Source: Actinomycetota bacterium
GTDB taxonomy: Bacteria; Actinomycetota; Actinomycetes; Streptosporangiales; Streptosporangiaceae
Reading direction: 5' to 3'
NCBI GenBank assembly: GCA_003161205.1
Contig: PMOU01000496.1
Location: 1 to 11,747, forward strand
DNA length: 11,747 nucleotides
Positions 1 to 5,903 of the stretch are shown here, one piece after another (the first letter of the stretch is position 1; each line of letters starts with the position of its first letter). Both the position numbers and the translations under genes were made by a program. Below the pieces are notes generated by a model that worked only from the letters and a program-made list of their open reading frames with translations, searched no databases and was not told the DNA's origin.

Positions 1-95
1 CGGTGTCCGCCGAGGCCGGCTAGCCGCGTACCGGGCGGCGCGGTGTCCGCCGGCCCGGTGCCTCGCGACCCGGGCCGGGCAGAACCGAGTGCCGC
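1..95. other. Window edge downstream of the sigma operon; no gene seen
   Basis: This stretch lies beyond the stop codon of the anti-sigma gene. It contains an exact 12-base direct repeat, cggtgtccgccg, at 1-12 and 41-52, and short G/C palindromic tracts. No convincing terminator (stem plus T run) and no supported reading frame are seen. The repeat could be chance in such GC-rich DNA. Confidence 0.4.
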
Positions 96-962
96 TTACG
101 AGGGGTTAAAGGTCGCGGTAGCGAGGACGGTGCCGTCGGCGGAGACCAGCCGGGCGCCGCGCAGGGTCCCGGTGTTGCCCGGCTCCGGGCTGCCCCAGCC
201 GCCGTACCCGGCGTTCAGCTGGAACGACCCGACCGTGGTCACCCGCCCGTCGGTGCCTACCACCTGGCAGGTCACCGACTCGTCGCCCGATCCCAGGTCG
301 ACGGACATGTACACCCAGCGCTTGGTGCCCGAGTAGAGGAATATGTCCCCGACGTTCTGGTGGGTGGCCGAGACCAGGCTGGCCGAGGTCAGCGGCCCCG
401 CCGCCGAGCTGGTCGTCGGCGACGAGCCGACGCCGATGCGCCAGCCGCCGAGGCCGGCCACGATGACAGCCACGCCCACGGCGGTGGCGGCCAGCGCCCG
501 GCGCAGCCGACTGGCCCCGCCGGGCCTGGATGTCCTGCCGGGCCCGGATGCCCCGCCGGGTCCGATCGGCCTACCGCCTGGCCTGGCGGCGCGGGGCCGC
601 GTACCACCGCGGGCCGGCCGCCGACGCCACCGCGAGGTCTCCCGCGTGCGGGTGCGCAGCAGCTCCGCGTCCCCCTCGGCCGGAGCGGGTGCCTTCGCTG
701 GGGCGGGTGCCTCGGCCGGAGCGGACAGCCCGAGCCGGTCGAGCACCCGGGTTTCGAAACCGGCGGGCGGCTCGGCGGGCGGCAGCAGCGCCAGCAGCTG
801 GTCGCTGGTCGCCATCAGCTGCCGCACGTCCTCCCGGCACCCGTCGCACGTGTCCAGGTGCGCGAGCGCCGCCGCGCGCTCGCGTCCAGTGAGCACGCCG
901 AGCGCAAGCTCGACGGCCACGTCAGCTAGTTCCACGCAGTTCATGTCGTTCCGCTCACTCAT
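96..962 (-). CDS. RskA-type membrane anti-sigma factor with zinc-finger (ZAS) motif
   Basis: Probable regulator that holds the ECF sigma factor encoded just upstream at the membrane until an envelope signal triggers its release. From the ATG at 960-962 the protein has 288 residues. Its cytoplasmic N-terminus carries the zinc-binding anti-sigma pattern HxxxCxxC (H35, C39, C42). A long Pro/Ala/Gly/Arg-rich linker follows (about 80-155), then one membrane helix at about 156-174. The extracytoplasmic domain of about 110 residues is Gly/Ser/Thr-rich and beta-like, with a W-V-Y-M-S-V-D-L stretch as in RskA C-terminal domains. The start is set by AAGGAG (complement of 970-975), 7 bases upstream, and by the 8-base overlap with the sigma gene, which suggests translational coupling. 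A 16-residue in-frame extension upstream has no such support. Family assignment follows known SigK/RskA pairs; the signal is unknown. Confidence 0.88.
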   Translation of the reverse strand: MSERNDMNCVELADVAVELALGVLTGRERAAALAHLDTCDGCREDVRQLMATSDQLLALLPPAEPPAGFETRVLDRLGLSAPAEAPAPAKAPAPAEGDAELLRTRTRETSRWRRRPARGGTRPRAARPGGRPIGPGGASGPGRTSRPGGASRLRRALAATAVGVAVIVAGLGGWRIGVGSSPTTSSAAGPLTSASLVSATHQNVGDIFLYSGTKRWVYMSVDLGSGDESVTCQVVGTDGRVTTVGSFQLNAGYGGWGSPEPGNTGTLRGARLVSADGTVLATATFNPS

Positions 963-1572
963 CGCCCGTCTCCTTCGGGAGGCCGGTTTCATCCGGAAGG
1001 CCAGTTTCATCCGGTAGGAAGGCGGTCCGCAGTTTCCGCATACCGTCGCGTATCCGCGTCTTCGCGGTACCGAGCGGAATCCCCTCCGTTTCTGCGACCT
1101 GCTGCGCTGTCATGCCGTAGATCCCGGACATCGCGACCGCCCGCGCCTGCGGGGCCGGCAGCTCTGCGAGGGCATGCCGCACTTCGGCTGCGCTGTCGTT
1201 GGCGACCGCCATCCGCTCCGGGCTGTCGGTCACCGCCGCGATCACCGCCGGCAGGTCGTCAGGATCCATCGGCAGCGCCGACTGGGCGCGAACGACGTCA
1301 ACCGCCAGGTTGTGCGTGATCCTGGTCAGCCACGCCCGGACGGAGCCGCGCCTTGAGTCATAGACCGACGCGTGCCGCCAGGCCTGCTCGAAGGCATGCT
1401 GGGCGACGTCCTCAGCGGTACCCGGGTCGCTAGTTACGGCTAGCGCCACGCCGAAGACGATTCGCTGGAACCGGCGCACGAACGTGACCGCGAGAGCGGC
1501 GTCGCCGGCGCCAAGGCCAGCGAGCAGCACCTCATCGGACAGCGGTTCCATCGAGGCTCCCATAGCTCCCAT
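955..1572 (-). CDS. ECF-type RNA polymerase sigma factor (SigK-like)
   Basis: Extracytoplasmic-function sigma factor, up to 205 residues. Region 2 spans about 28-98, with the core-binding/-10 recognition segments AEDVAQHAFEQAW (53-65) and WLTRITHNLAVDVVR (81-95). Region 4 spans about 126-182 and ends in a helix-turn-helix (MTAQQVAETEGI then GTAKTRIRDGMRKLR). No extra C-terminal domain is present, but the last 20 residues repeat the unit LPDETG (see the repeat entry). Three ATGs compete: codon 1 (1570-1572), codon 4 (1561-1563) and codon 8 (1549-1551). Codon 8 has the best Shine-Dalgarno, GGGAG (complement of 1557-1561) at 5-base spacing, so the true start may be 1551. The gene sits 11 bases after a membrane-protein gene and overlaps its anti-sigma gene by 8 bases. 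Such pairs usually autoregulate; no confident matching promoter was found ahead of the operon. Confidence 0.92.
   Translation of the reverse strand: MGAMGASMEPLSDEVLLAGLGAGDAALAVTFVRRFQRIVFGVALAVTSDPGTAEDVAQHAFEQAWRHASVYDSRRGSVRAWLTRITHNLAVDVVRAQSALPMDPDDLPAVIAAVTDSPERMAVANDSAAEVRHALAELPAPQARAVAMSGIYGMTAQQVAETEGIPLGTAKTRIRDGMRKLRTAFLPDETGLPDETGLPKETGDE
964..1017 (-). repeat. Three tandem 18-base units at the 3' end of the sigma gene
   Basis: On the plus strand the units are 964-981, 982-999 and 1000-1017. The two right-hand units differ at 2 of 18 bases; the left-hand unit matches 13 of 18 of its neighbour. In the sigma frame they encode LP-DETG, LP-DETG and LP-KETG. The most 3' unit also contains the AAGGAG ribosome-binding site of the anti-sigma gene, so repeat gain or loss would change the sigma tail while leaving a copy of the region next to the start codon. 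Confidence 0.8.
970..975 (-). promoter_or_regulatory. Ribosome-binding site fixing the anti-sigma start
   Basis: AAGGAG on the minus strand lies 7 bases before the ATG at 960-962, inside the coding end of the sigma gene. It supports the 288-residue anti-sigma product over the longer upstream start. Confidence 0.7.
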
Positions 1573-1583
1573 CGTCCGCCAGC

Positions 1584-2066
1584 CTAGGCGCGGGCCGGCA
1601 CGCGGGCAGCGGTGGCCGCTGCCCGGGCCGGCGCGCCCAGCGCGAGCAGCACCGCGGCGGCCAGCAGGACGAAGGCGGCGGTGAACTCGACCGCGAGGGA
1701 CAGCACCGCGTAGGGGACGGTCAGGCTCTCGGTGTACCCGAACAGCCCGACGTACACGCTGAGCAGCAGGCCGGCACCGGTCGCGAGGCCGGCGAGCGCG
1801 CCGGCCACGATCAGCGCCAGCCAGCGGAAGGCGACGATGGCCACCGCCAAGAGGATGCTCGCGATGCCCTGGACGAGGAAGAGCGGCCCGATGACGCTGA
1901 TGTCCTTGTAACCGTCAGCCCACAGGTCCAGGTGGATCACGCCGGACCAGACGAGGAAGCCGGCCCCGATTCCGGCCAGGGCGAGGACCGTCCAGCGGGC
2001 GATCCGCGACTCCAGCGTGCGCGTGCTGCGGATCAGGAATCGGATCGTGCGTTCGCGGTTAACCAT
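1584..2066 (-). CDS. Four-helix membrane protein of unknown function
   Basis: A 160-residue integral membrane protein with a basic N-terminus (residues 1-24) and four predicted helices at about 24-44, 57-79, 82-107 and 115-145, ending in an Ala/Arg-rich cytoplasmic-looking tail. A short loop after helix 1 carries HLDLWADGYKDI, followed by IGPLFLVQ at the start of helix 2. That pattern is familiar from unnamed actinobacterial small membrane proteins, but I cannot assign a function. The start is firm: AGGAGG (complement of 2071-2076) lies 4 bases before the ATG. It is the third gene of the lipoprotein-sigma operon, 26 bases after the 247-residue membrane protein and 11 bases before the sigma gene. 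Its place next to an envelope-stress regulator suggests a role in the envelope, perhaps as part of the output or sensing complex (inference). Confidence 0.85.
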   Translation of the reverse strand: MVNRERTIRFLIRSTRTLESRIARWTVLALAGIGAGFLVWSGVIHLDLWADGYKDISVIGPLFLVQGIASILLAVAIVAFRWLALIVAGALAGLATGAGLLLSVYVGLFGYTESLTVPYAVLSLAVEFTAAFVLLAAAVLLALGAPARAAATAARVPARA

Positions 2067-2092
2067 GACGCCTCCTAAGGCGTATCAGAAAA

Positions 2093-2836
2093 TCAGATCG
2101 ATGTGGTCTGGATCGTCGTCCACAGGCCGTAGACGGCCAGGGCGCTCGCCGCCGCCGCCAGTACGACGGCAGGCAGCAGGCGCCCGCCGCGGCGGGCGAC
2201 GAACCTCGGGTAGACGGCGAAGGTGACGAGCTCGCTGAGCCAGAGCGCGAACAGCGATGGCGTGAGCAGGTCGTCGTAAATCGCCTGCGGGTTGAAGAGC
2301 AGCAGCGGTGCGGTGGCCACCATGACGATGCCGATGCCGATGACGACCCGGCGCAGCGGCCACGCGGTCACCGCGGTGGTCAGCCGGCTCAGCGCCAGGT
2401 ACTCCACCAGGATGACCCCGGCCACGCTGACGGCCACGCCGATGCCCACCGTGACGGCGAAACCGTGCCCGGCGAACCGCTGCGCCACGGCCATCCCGGG
2501 GATCTGCGCCCGCAGCAGCGTCGGGTCAGCCGCGAGCGGTGCGACGACCTTGAGCAGCGCCTGGTACCGGCGCTCCCCCGGCAGCACGGCGGGCAGCGTG
2601 TCGTAGACGACCTGGGCCGTGGTGTACACGATGTACAGCAGGTAGCTCAGCGCCAACAGCGCCGCCAGGGCCAGTGGCCCGCCGAACGACGTCACCGCCA
2701 CCCCGGTGTAAGCCCACTGGCCGAGCGGCCTGGCCGCCCTGCCTGGTGCTGCCGCCGCCCCCGTGGTGGCGGCAGCACCCCCGGTGGCCGCCGGGCCGGC
2801 CCCGCTGCCCGTCAGCCGGGCGAAGAAGGTGGTCAT
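2093..2836 (-). CDS. Five-helix membrane protein of unknown function
   Basis: A 247-residue protein. The N-terminal 40 residues are an Ala/Gly/Thr/Pro-rich disordered tail. Predicted helices follow at about 50-71, 125-147, 161-181, 190-208 and 219-238. Between helices 1 and 2 is a polar loop of roughly 50 residues (YDTLPAVLPGERRYQALLKV and onward), the likely exposed domain. No family is recognised; the spacing suggests neither a transporter ATPase partner nor a typical redox motif, and there are no cysteines. The ATG at 2834-2836 lies 7 bases after the stop of the lipoprotein gene and has only a weak Shine-Dalgarno, so translation is probably coupled to that gene. It is read with the lipoprotein and the sigma/anti-sigma pair, which makes it a candidate membrane partner of the lipoprotein (inference). 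Confidence 0.8.
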   Translation of the reverse strand: MTTFFARLTGSGAGPAATGGAAATTGAAAAPGRAARPLGQWAYTGVAVTSFGGPLALAALLALSYLLYIVYTTAQVVYDTLPAVLPGERRYQALLKVVAPLAADPTLLRAQIPGMAVAQRFAGHGFAVTVGIGVAVSVAGVILVEYLALSRLTTAVTAWPLRRVVIGIGIVMVATAPLLLFNPQAIYDDLLTPSLFALWLSELVTFAVYPRFVARRGGRLLPAVVLAAAASALAVYGLWTTIQTTSI

Positions 2837-2843
2837 CGGACCG

Positions 2844-3491
2844 TCAGGACCAGCCGCCGGCGGCGCTCGACGAACCCGCGGCCGGAGTTGCGGCCGGCGC
2901 GGACGGCGCCGACCCTGACCCGGAAGCGCTCGCGGTGAACGAGCTCACCGAAGCGGTAACGTCGCTGCCGCTCGGGGCGACGAGCCACCACTTGGCGCCG
3001 AAGCTGTCACTGCCCTGGCCGCTGGCCGTCCCCGCGCCGGAGTCGCCGGAGAAGTAGTACAGCGGGTGCCCGTCATAGGTCACCTGCTTGGTGCCATCCG
3101 ACCGGGTGATCGTGCCCAGGTCGCTGGCCTTCGCGGCGCCGGCCGCGGTCACCGTGCCCGTGGTCGTTACCGCGGGCCACGCGCCCGCGCACGCCCCTGA
3201 GCACTGGGACATGTCCCCGGTGTCCTTGACCCACAGGTAGACCGCACGCCCCGAGCCGTTGGTCAGCACCGTGCCCGCCGACGACGAGGCGGTCTCGATG
3301 ACCGTGTTACCCGACCCGCTCGCACTGCCCCCCGCGGCCGCGGCGCTCGCCGAGGATGCCGGGGACGACGCCGCGGTGCTGCTGCCCGCGCTGCTGCACG
3401 CCGCCGCGAGCACGGCCACGCCGACCGCGCCGCCGACCCCGGCCACCAGCCGGGCCGGCTTCGGCATGCGGTTGATCGTGGAAATCTTCAT
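2844..3491 (-). CDS. Secreted-repeat lipoprotein (COG4315 / lipoprotein_15 family)
   Basis: A 215-residue exported lipoprotein. It has a basic N-terminus, a hydrophobic stretch at 15-31 and a lipobox LAAAC with the lipidated Cys at 32. A Ser/Ala/Gly linker (33-62) leads to two copies of the secreted repeat of unknown function. The first (about 75-108) reads [22 protein letters not shown] then AWPAV, with a CxxxC pair at 97 and 101. The second (about 130-173) has [16 protein letters not shown], then GQG, and WWLVAP. The C-terminal 35 residues are Ser/Ala/Pro-rich. The family's biochemical role is not established. The start is ATG 3489-3491, with GGGAGGA (complement of 3496-3502) 4 bases away; the 168-residue in-frame extension upstream lacks any such signal and would bury the signal peptide. 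It is the first gene of the five-gene operon, so the transcript probably starts in 3492-3850. Confidence 0.9.
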   Translation of the reverse strand: MKISTINRMPKPARLVAGVGGAVGVAVLAAACSSAGSSTAASSPASSASAAAAGGSASGSGNTVIETASSSAGTVLTNGSGRAVYLWVKDTGDMSQCSGACAGAWPAVTTTGTVTAAGAAKASDLGTITRSDGTKQVTYDGHPLYYFSGDSGAGTASGQGSDSFGAKWWLVAPSGSDVTASVSSFTASASGSGSAPSAPAATPAAGSSSAAGGWS

Positions 3492-3850
3492 CTCTTCCTC
3501 CCGTCCGGTGCGGCGAGCCGCGCCGGTTTTTCTGCTTCGCCAGATGGCCCTCGACAGAACTACGGGCGGAAGCATGCGGAGGGATTGGCAGCAGACGGGC
3601 CAGGAAGGTGTGATCCAGGTCACCGGATACCGTCGGGCAGCCTCGCACCCGTCAAGCCGGAACACGCCGCCGCATCGGACCGGGGCGGCGTGGACGCTGT
3701 GGACCGTGGCGGCGATCCTGGCGAATCCCCGGGATACGGGCCGGCAGGTGTGGAACCGGCAGCGGACCGATTTCGACCTGGGCGGCCCGGCCAACACCCC
3801 GGCTTTGCGGCTGGCGCGGGCTAGTCTGCAGGTGCAGCGCGAACCATCGG
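3492..3850. other. Divergent intergenic region between the lipoprotein operon and the YihY unit
   Basis: No gene with a good start and coding pattern is seen here. It must hold the promoter of the minus-strand five-gene operon and probably that of the plus-strand YihY unit. On the minus strand a TTGACG hexamer lies at 3655-3650, but no good -10 element follows at the usual distance. On the plus strand TAGTCT (3822-3827) resembles a -10 box without a clear -35. Neither is strong enough to call. No clear SigK-type CCATCC/CCGAAT pair was found. Confidence 0.4.
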
Positions 3851-3943
3851 ATGTCCGGTTTCGTCGCCCGGCTGAAGGGCGGGGCCGAGATAGGCTCCGA
3901 CGGCTCGATTCACTGCCGGTGGTGCCAGGTGCTGGCCGAGTGA
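3851..3943 (+). CDS. Possible 30-residue mini-protein with a CxxC knuckle
   Basis: ATG 3851 to TGA 3941-3943 encodes a peptide starting [20 protein letters not shown] and continuing [10 protein letters not shown]. The composition looks protein-like: an amphipathic basic start, a Gly/Ser/Asp turn, and a CxxC pair (C22, C25) preceded by His, which could bind zinc or form half of a zinc ribbon. The stop codon lies within the ribosome-binding site of the yihY-like gene, so the two would be translationally linked. Against it: the gene is very short and has no strong Shine-Dalgarno of its own, so it may be leaderless-like or spurious. No function is assigned. Confidence 0.35.
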   Translation: MSGFVARLKGGAEIGSDGSIHCRWCQVLAE

Positions 3944-3948
3944 GGTGG
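3942..3948 (+). promoter_or_regulatory. Ribosome-binding site deciding the YihY-family start
   Basis: GAGGTGG lies 5 bases before ATG 3954. It favours that ATG over the in-frame GTG at 3945, which falls inside the site itself. Confidence 0.6.
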
Positions 3949-3953
3949 TGGGT

Positions 3954-4949
3954 ATGGCAGTTACGGAGCGCCTGGACCGGTTCCAGCGGAAGCACCCGTG
4001 GGCGAGCTTCCCGCTCGCGGTGGTCTACAAGTACTTCGACGACTTTGGTGCCTATCTGGCGGCGCTGCTCACCTACTACGGGTTCGTTTCGCTGTTCCCG
4101 CTACTGCTCCTCGCCTCGACGATCCTGGGCATCGTGCTGTCGGGCGACCCGAGGCTGCAGCAAGAAGTGCTCACATCGGCGCTGCACCAGTTTCCGGTGA
4201 TCGGCGGGGATCTAGCCCGGCCGAAGCGCCTGGGCGGCGGCCCAGTCGGCCTCGTCGTGGGAATCGCCGGGTCCCTCTACGGCGGGCTAGGAGTCGCGCA
4301 GGCCTTTCAGTATGCGACCAACACCATGTGGGCAGTGCCGCGCAACAACCGGCCGAACCCCTTCAAGGCCCGCGGCCGCAGCCTCGTCCTGCTGGCCACT
4401 GCCGGACTGGCCGTCCTGGCCACCACCGCTTTGTCTATCGCGGGCGGCGGCGGAGCCGGGGCGCTCGGGACAGCGGGCAGGTCCCTCGCGCTGGCAGCGG
4501 CCGTGGTGATCAACGTCGCCGTGGCCGTATTCGCGTTCCGCTATGCGCCGGCGCGGCGGCCATCGGTCCACGACGTCGCGCCGGGCGCGATAGCCGCGGC
4601 GGTGATCTGGCAGCTGCTGCAATCCTTCGGGGTTATCTACGTCAGGCATGTCGTCGAGCACGCCAGCGCCACGAACGCGGTATTCGCCCTCGTCCTCGGC
4701 CTGCTCGCGTTCCTGTACATCACGGCCACGGCCGTCCTGCTCTGCGCGGAGATCAACGTCGTACACGTTAATCACCTGCACCCCAGGTCACTGCTCACCC
4801 CCTTCACCGACAACGTCACTCTGACAGCCGCCGACCGGCACGCGTACTCTCGCCAGGCTAAAGCCCAGCGCAGCAAGGGCTTCGAACACGTCGACGTCAG
4901 CTTTGACCCGCCATCATCTGAACCGGCCCACGACGATCCCAGCCTGTAA
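3954..4949 (+). CDS. YihY/BrkB-family inner-membrane protein
   Basis: A 331-residue polytopic membrane protein. Six predicted helices lie at about 33-62, 95-113, 141-163, 172-195, 208-230 and 240-263. Family hallmarks include the [15 protein letters not shown] segment of helix 1 (about 39-53), the region around [20 protein letters not shown] (107-126), and the paired late helices with [19 protein letters not shown] (250-268). The family was once annotated as tRNA-processing RNase BN, an assignment now withdrawn; its role is unknown, with suggestions of envelope transport. The last 60 residues are a hydrophilic, Asp/Ser/Pro-containing cytoplasmic tail, common in actinobacterial members. It is transcribed away from the lipoprotein operon and may be coupled to the CxxC mini-ORF that ends 10 bases before it. 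No clear terminator follows, only a 4-bp stem around 4942. Confidence 0.9.
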   Translation: MAVTERLDRFQRKHPWASFPLAVVYKYFDDFGAYLAALLTYYGFVSLFPLLLLASTILGIVLSGDPRLQQEVLTSALHQFPVIGGDLARPKRLGGGPVGLVVGIAGSLYGGLGVAQAFQYATNTMWAVPRNNRPNPFKARGRSLVLLATAGLAVLATTALSIAGGGGAGALGTAGRSLALAAAVVINVAVAVFAFRYAPARRPSVHDVAPGAIAAAVIWQLLQSFGVIYVRHVVEHASATNAVFALVLGLLAFLYITATAVLLCAEINVVHVNHLHPRSLLTPFTDNVTLTAADRHAYSRQAKAQRSKGFEHVDVSFDPPSSEPAHDDPSL

Positions 4950-5190
4950 AAAAGGCGCCGGGCTATTTCAGGCAAGCCACCGATAGAACGTTCCGATCCG
5001 CGCAGCCACCAGCACGGTAATTCGTCATCAATGGTCATCCAGAACGGCGGGCCGACACGGCAAAAAGAAATCTTCACATCGCCGGCTGCCCGGCTATCGT
5101 CAAACGCTTTGCAGGCCGACCTGTATGTTTATACACCGCCGCCTTGAGGGCGAACACCCGCTCCTGCCGCGTTTCGCGCGTCTGGGTAGG
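4950..5190. other. Non-coding stretch after the YihY gene
   Basis: Composition is less GC-rich than the neighbouring genes, with A runs after the stop codon. No frame with a credible start, ribosome-binding site and protein-like translation is seen on either strand. The GCCT/AGGC pair around the stop codon gives only a 4-base stem and is not a convincing terminator. It may be worn-down sequence continuous with the remnant that follows. Confidence 0.4.
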
Positions 5191-5665
5191 TCAGTCGGGC
5201 TGGCGGCCGGTCCTGGTGGCTGCGGGCGGGCCTGTCCGGGCGAGGGTATCGGCGCGGCGCAGTGCGTCGGGCAGCCGGTACCGGCCGGCCATGCGCCGGA
5301 CCAGGTCCGCCGCGTCGGCTGCGGGCATCCCGGCCGCTGTGATGAACAGCGGGCGTGCCGAGGATCCGCGCAGGACCGGCACCGCGTGGGTGGCCGTGCG
5401 GAACCGGGACTTGGCCACCCGATGACCGGGATGCCGAACTCGGCACGCGCCCGCGCGCCCAGGCCGGGCCGGCCGCCGGGGTCCAGGTCGGCGTAGCCGT
5501 CGACCACCAGTAGGCCCAGCTCGCTCAGGTCCTCCAGGACCGCGCGCAGCGGCGGCAGCTCGCGCAGGGAGAACTCGCCCGGTTGGTAGGGCGCTGGCAG
5601 CAGCCCGCAGCAAGACGTCCAGCAGTCACGAAGCGTAATTGGTCCGCGTCGAGCACGCGAACGCT
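5191..5665 (-). pseudogene. Frameshifted endonuclease V (nfi-like) remnant
   Basis: Endonuclease V cleaves DNA beside deaminated bases such as inosine. Its sequence is recognisable here but split between minus-strand frames. One frame (about 5425-5597) reads PAPYQPGEFSLREL, then VVDGYADLDPGGRPGLGA and AEFGIPVIG. The next frame (5191-5424) continues VAKSRFRTA, VLRGSSARPLFITAAG, LVRRMAGRYRLPDALRRAD and ends at a TGA. The shift falls near 5425, where the sequence runs ATCGG-GTGGCC and one base appears to be missing between the Gly and Val codons. The catalytic-type Glu (in LREL) and Asp (in VDGY) are preserved, but the N-terminal half with the first catalytic Asp is not intact; another frame holds only a VLDADQLRFV-like piece near 5603-5665, implying a second disruption. 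No start codon or ribosome-binding site fits. A sequencing error could explain one shift but hardly both. Confidence 0.72.
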
Positions 5666-5903
5666 TAACCGCCCTAATTGATATGCATGCCCTCGCCGAA
5701 CGCGCGGTCCTCTGTGACGGTCGTGCAGATCCGGGCGATCTGAACGGCCGGCCGTGGGCTCGTCGAGCGCGACGATCGTGTGGGGTCTGGACCGTCGGCA
5801 GGCAGCCGGATGCCTGCCTACGTCGCTGGAGAATCGGCTGCAGGTGCGGTTTCCGTGCCTGTGACGGGCGGAGGGCACGTCGGCGCGTGCGAGCCCGCAT
5901 GCC
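5666..5903 (-). other. Coding-like debris upstream of the endonuclease V remnant
   Basis: No intact gene. One minus-strand frame (5674-5751) ends at a TAG and carries a protein-like run AVQIARICTTVTEDRAFGEG followed by MHIN. The adjacent frame just upstream reads PHTIVALDEPTA, and the two would join after one frameshift. I do not recognise the parent protein. The mix of frames resembles the remnant next to it, so this may be a second decayed gene or its worn 5' part. Confidence 0.3.

Noticed and set aside
1..52. 12-base direct repeat as a mobile-element end or attachment site
   Set aside because: No integrase, inverted repeats or tRNA nearby; a short GC-rich repeat may be chance.
963..1010. 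16-residue N-terminal extension of the anti-sigma frame
   Set aside because: It overlaps the sigma repeat in another frame, has no ribosome-binding site, and the ATG at 960-962 has AAGGAG and the usual sigma/anti-sigma overlap.
343..1017. Long plus-strand frame opposite the anti-sigma gene
   Set aside because: Arg/Ser/Ala/Pro-rich antisense shadow of a clear minus-strand gene; no ribosome-binding site or domain.
2465..2938. Plus-strand frame opposite the five-helix protein gene
   Set aside because: Arg/Gln/Pro-rich shadow translation in GC-rich DNA, no recognisable motifs.
3650..3655. TTGACG as -35 box of the lipoprotein operon (minus strand)
   Set aside because: No fitting -10 hexamer at 16-18 bases; hexamer matches are common by chance.
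3492..3995. 168-residue N-terminal extension of the lipoprotein frame
   Set aside because: Arg/Cys-rich, not protein-like, would place the signal peptide internally, and a strong ribosome-binding site precedes the internal ATG.
3259..4200. 313-residue plus-strand frame spanning the divergent region into the YihY gene
   Set aside because: It crosses the lipoprotein gene and the YihY start in the wrong frame, and composition is shadow-like.
4938..4960. Terminator after the YihY gene
   Set aside because: Only a 4-base GCCT/AGGC stem with an A-rich loop and no T tract; too weak to call.
5100..5900. A single intact 266-residue gene here
   Set aside because: Only its middle matches endonuclease V; the conserved C-terminus lies in a different frame, so the long frame is a pseudogene artefact.
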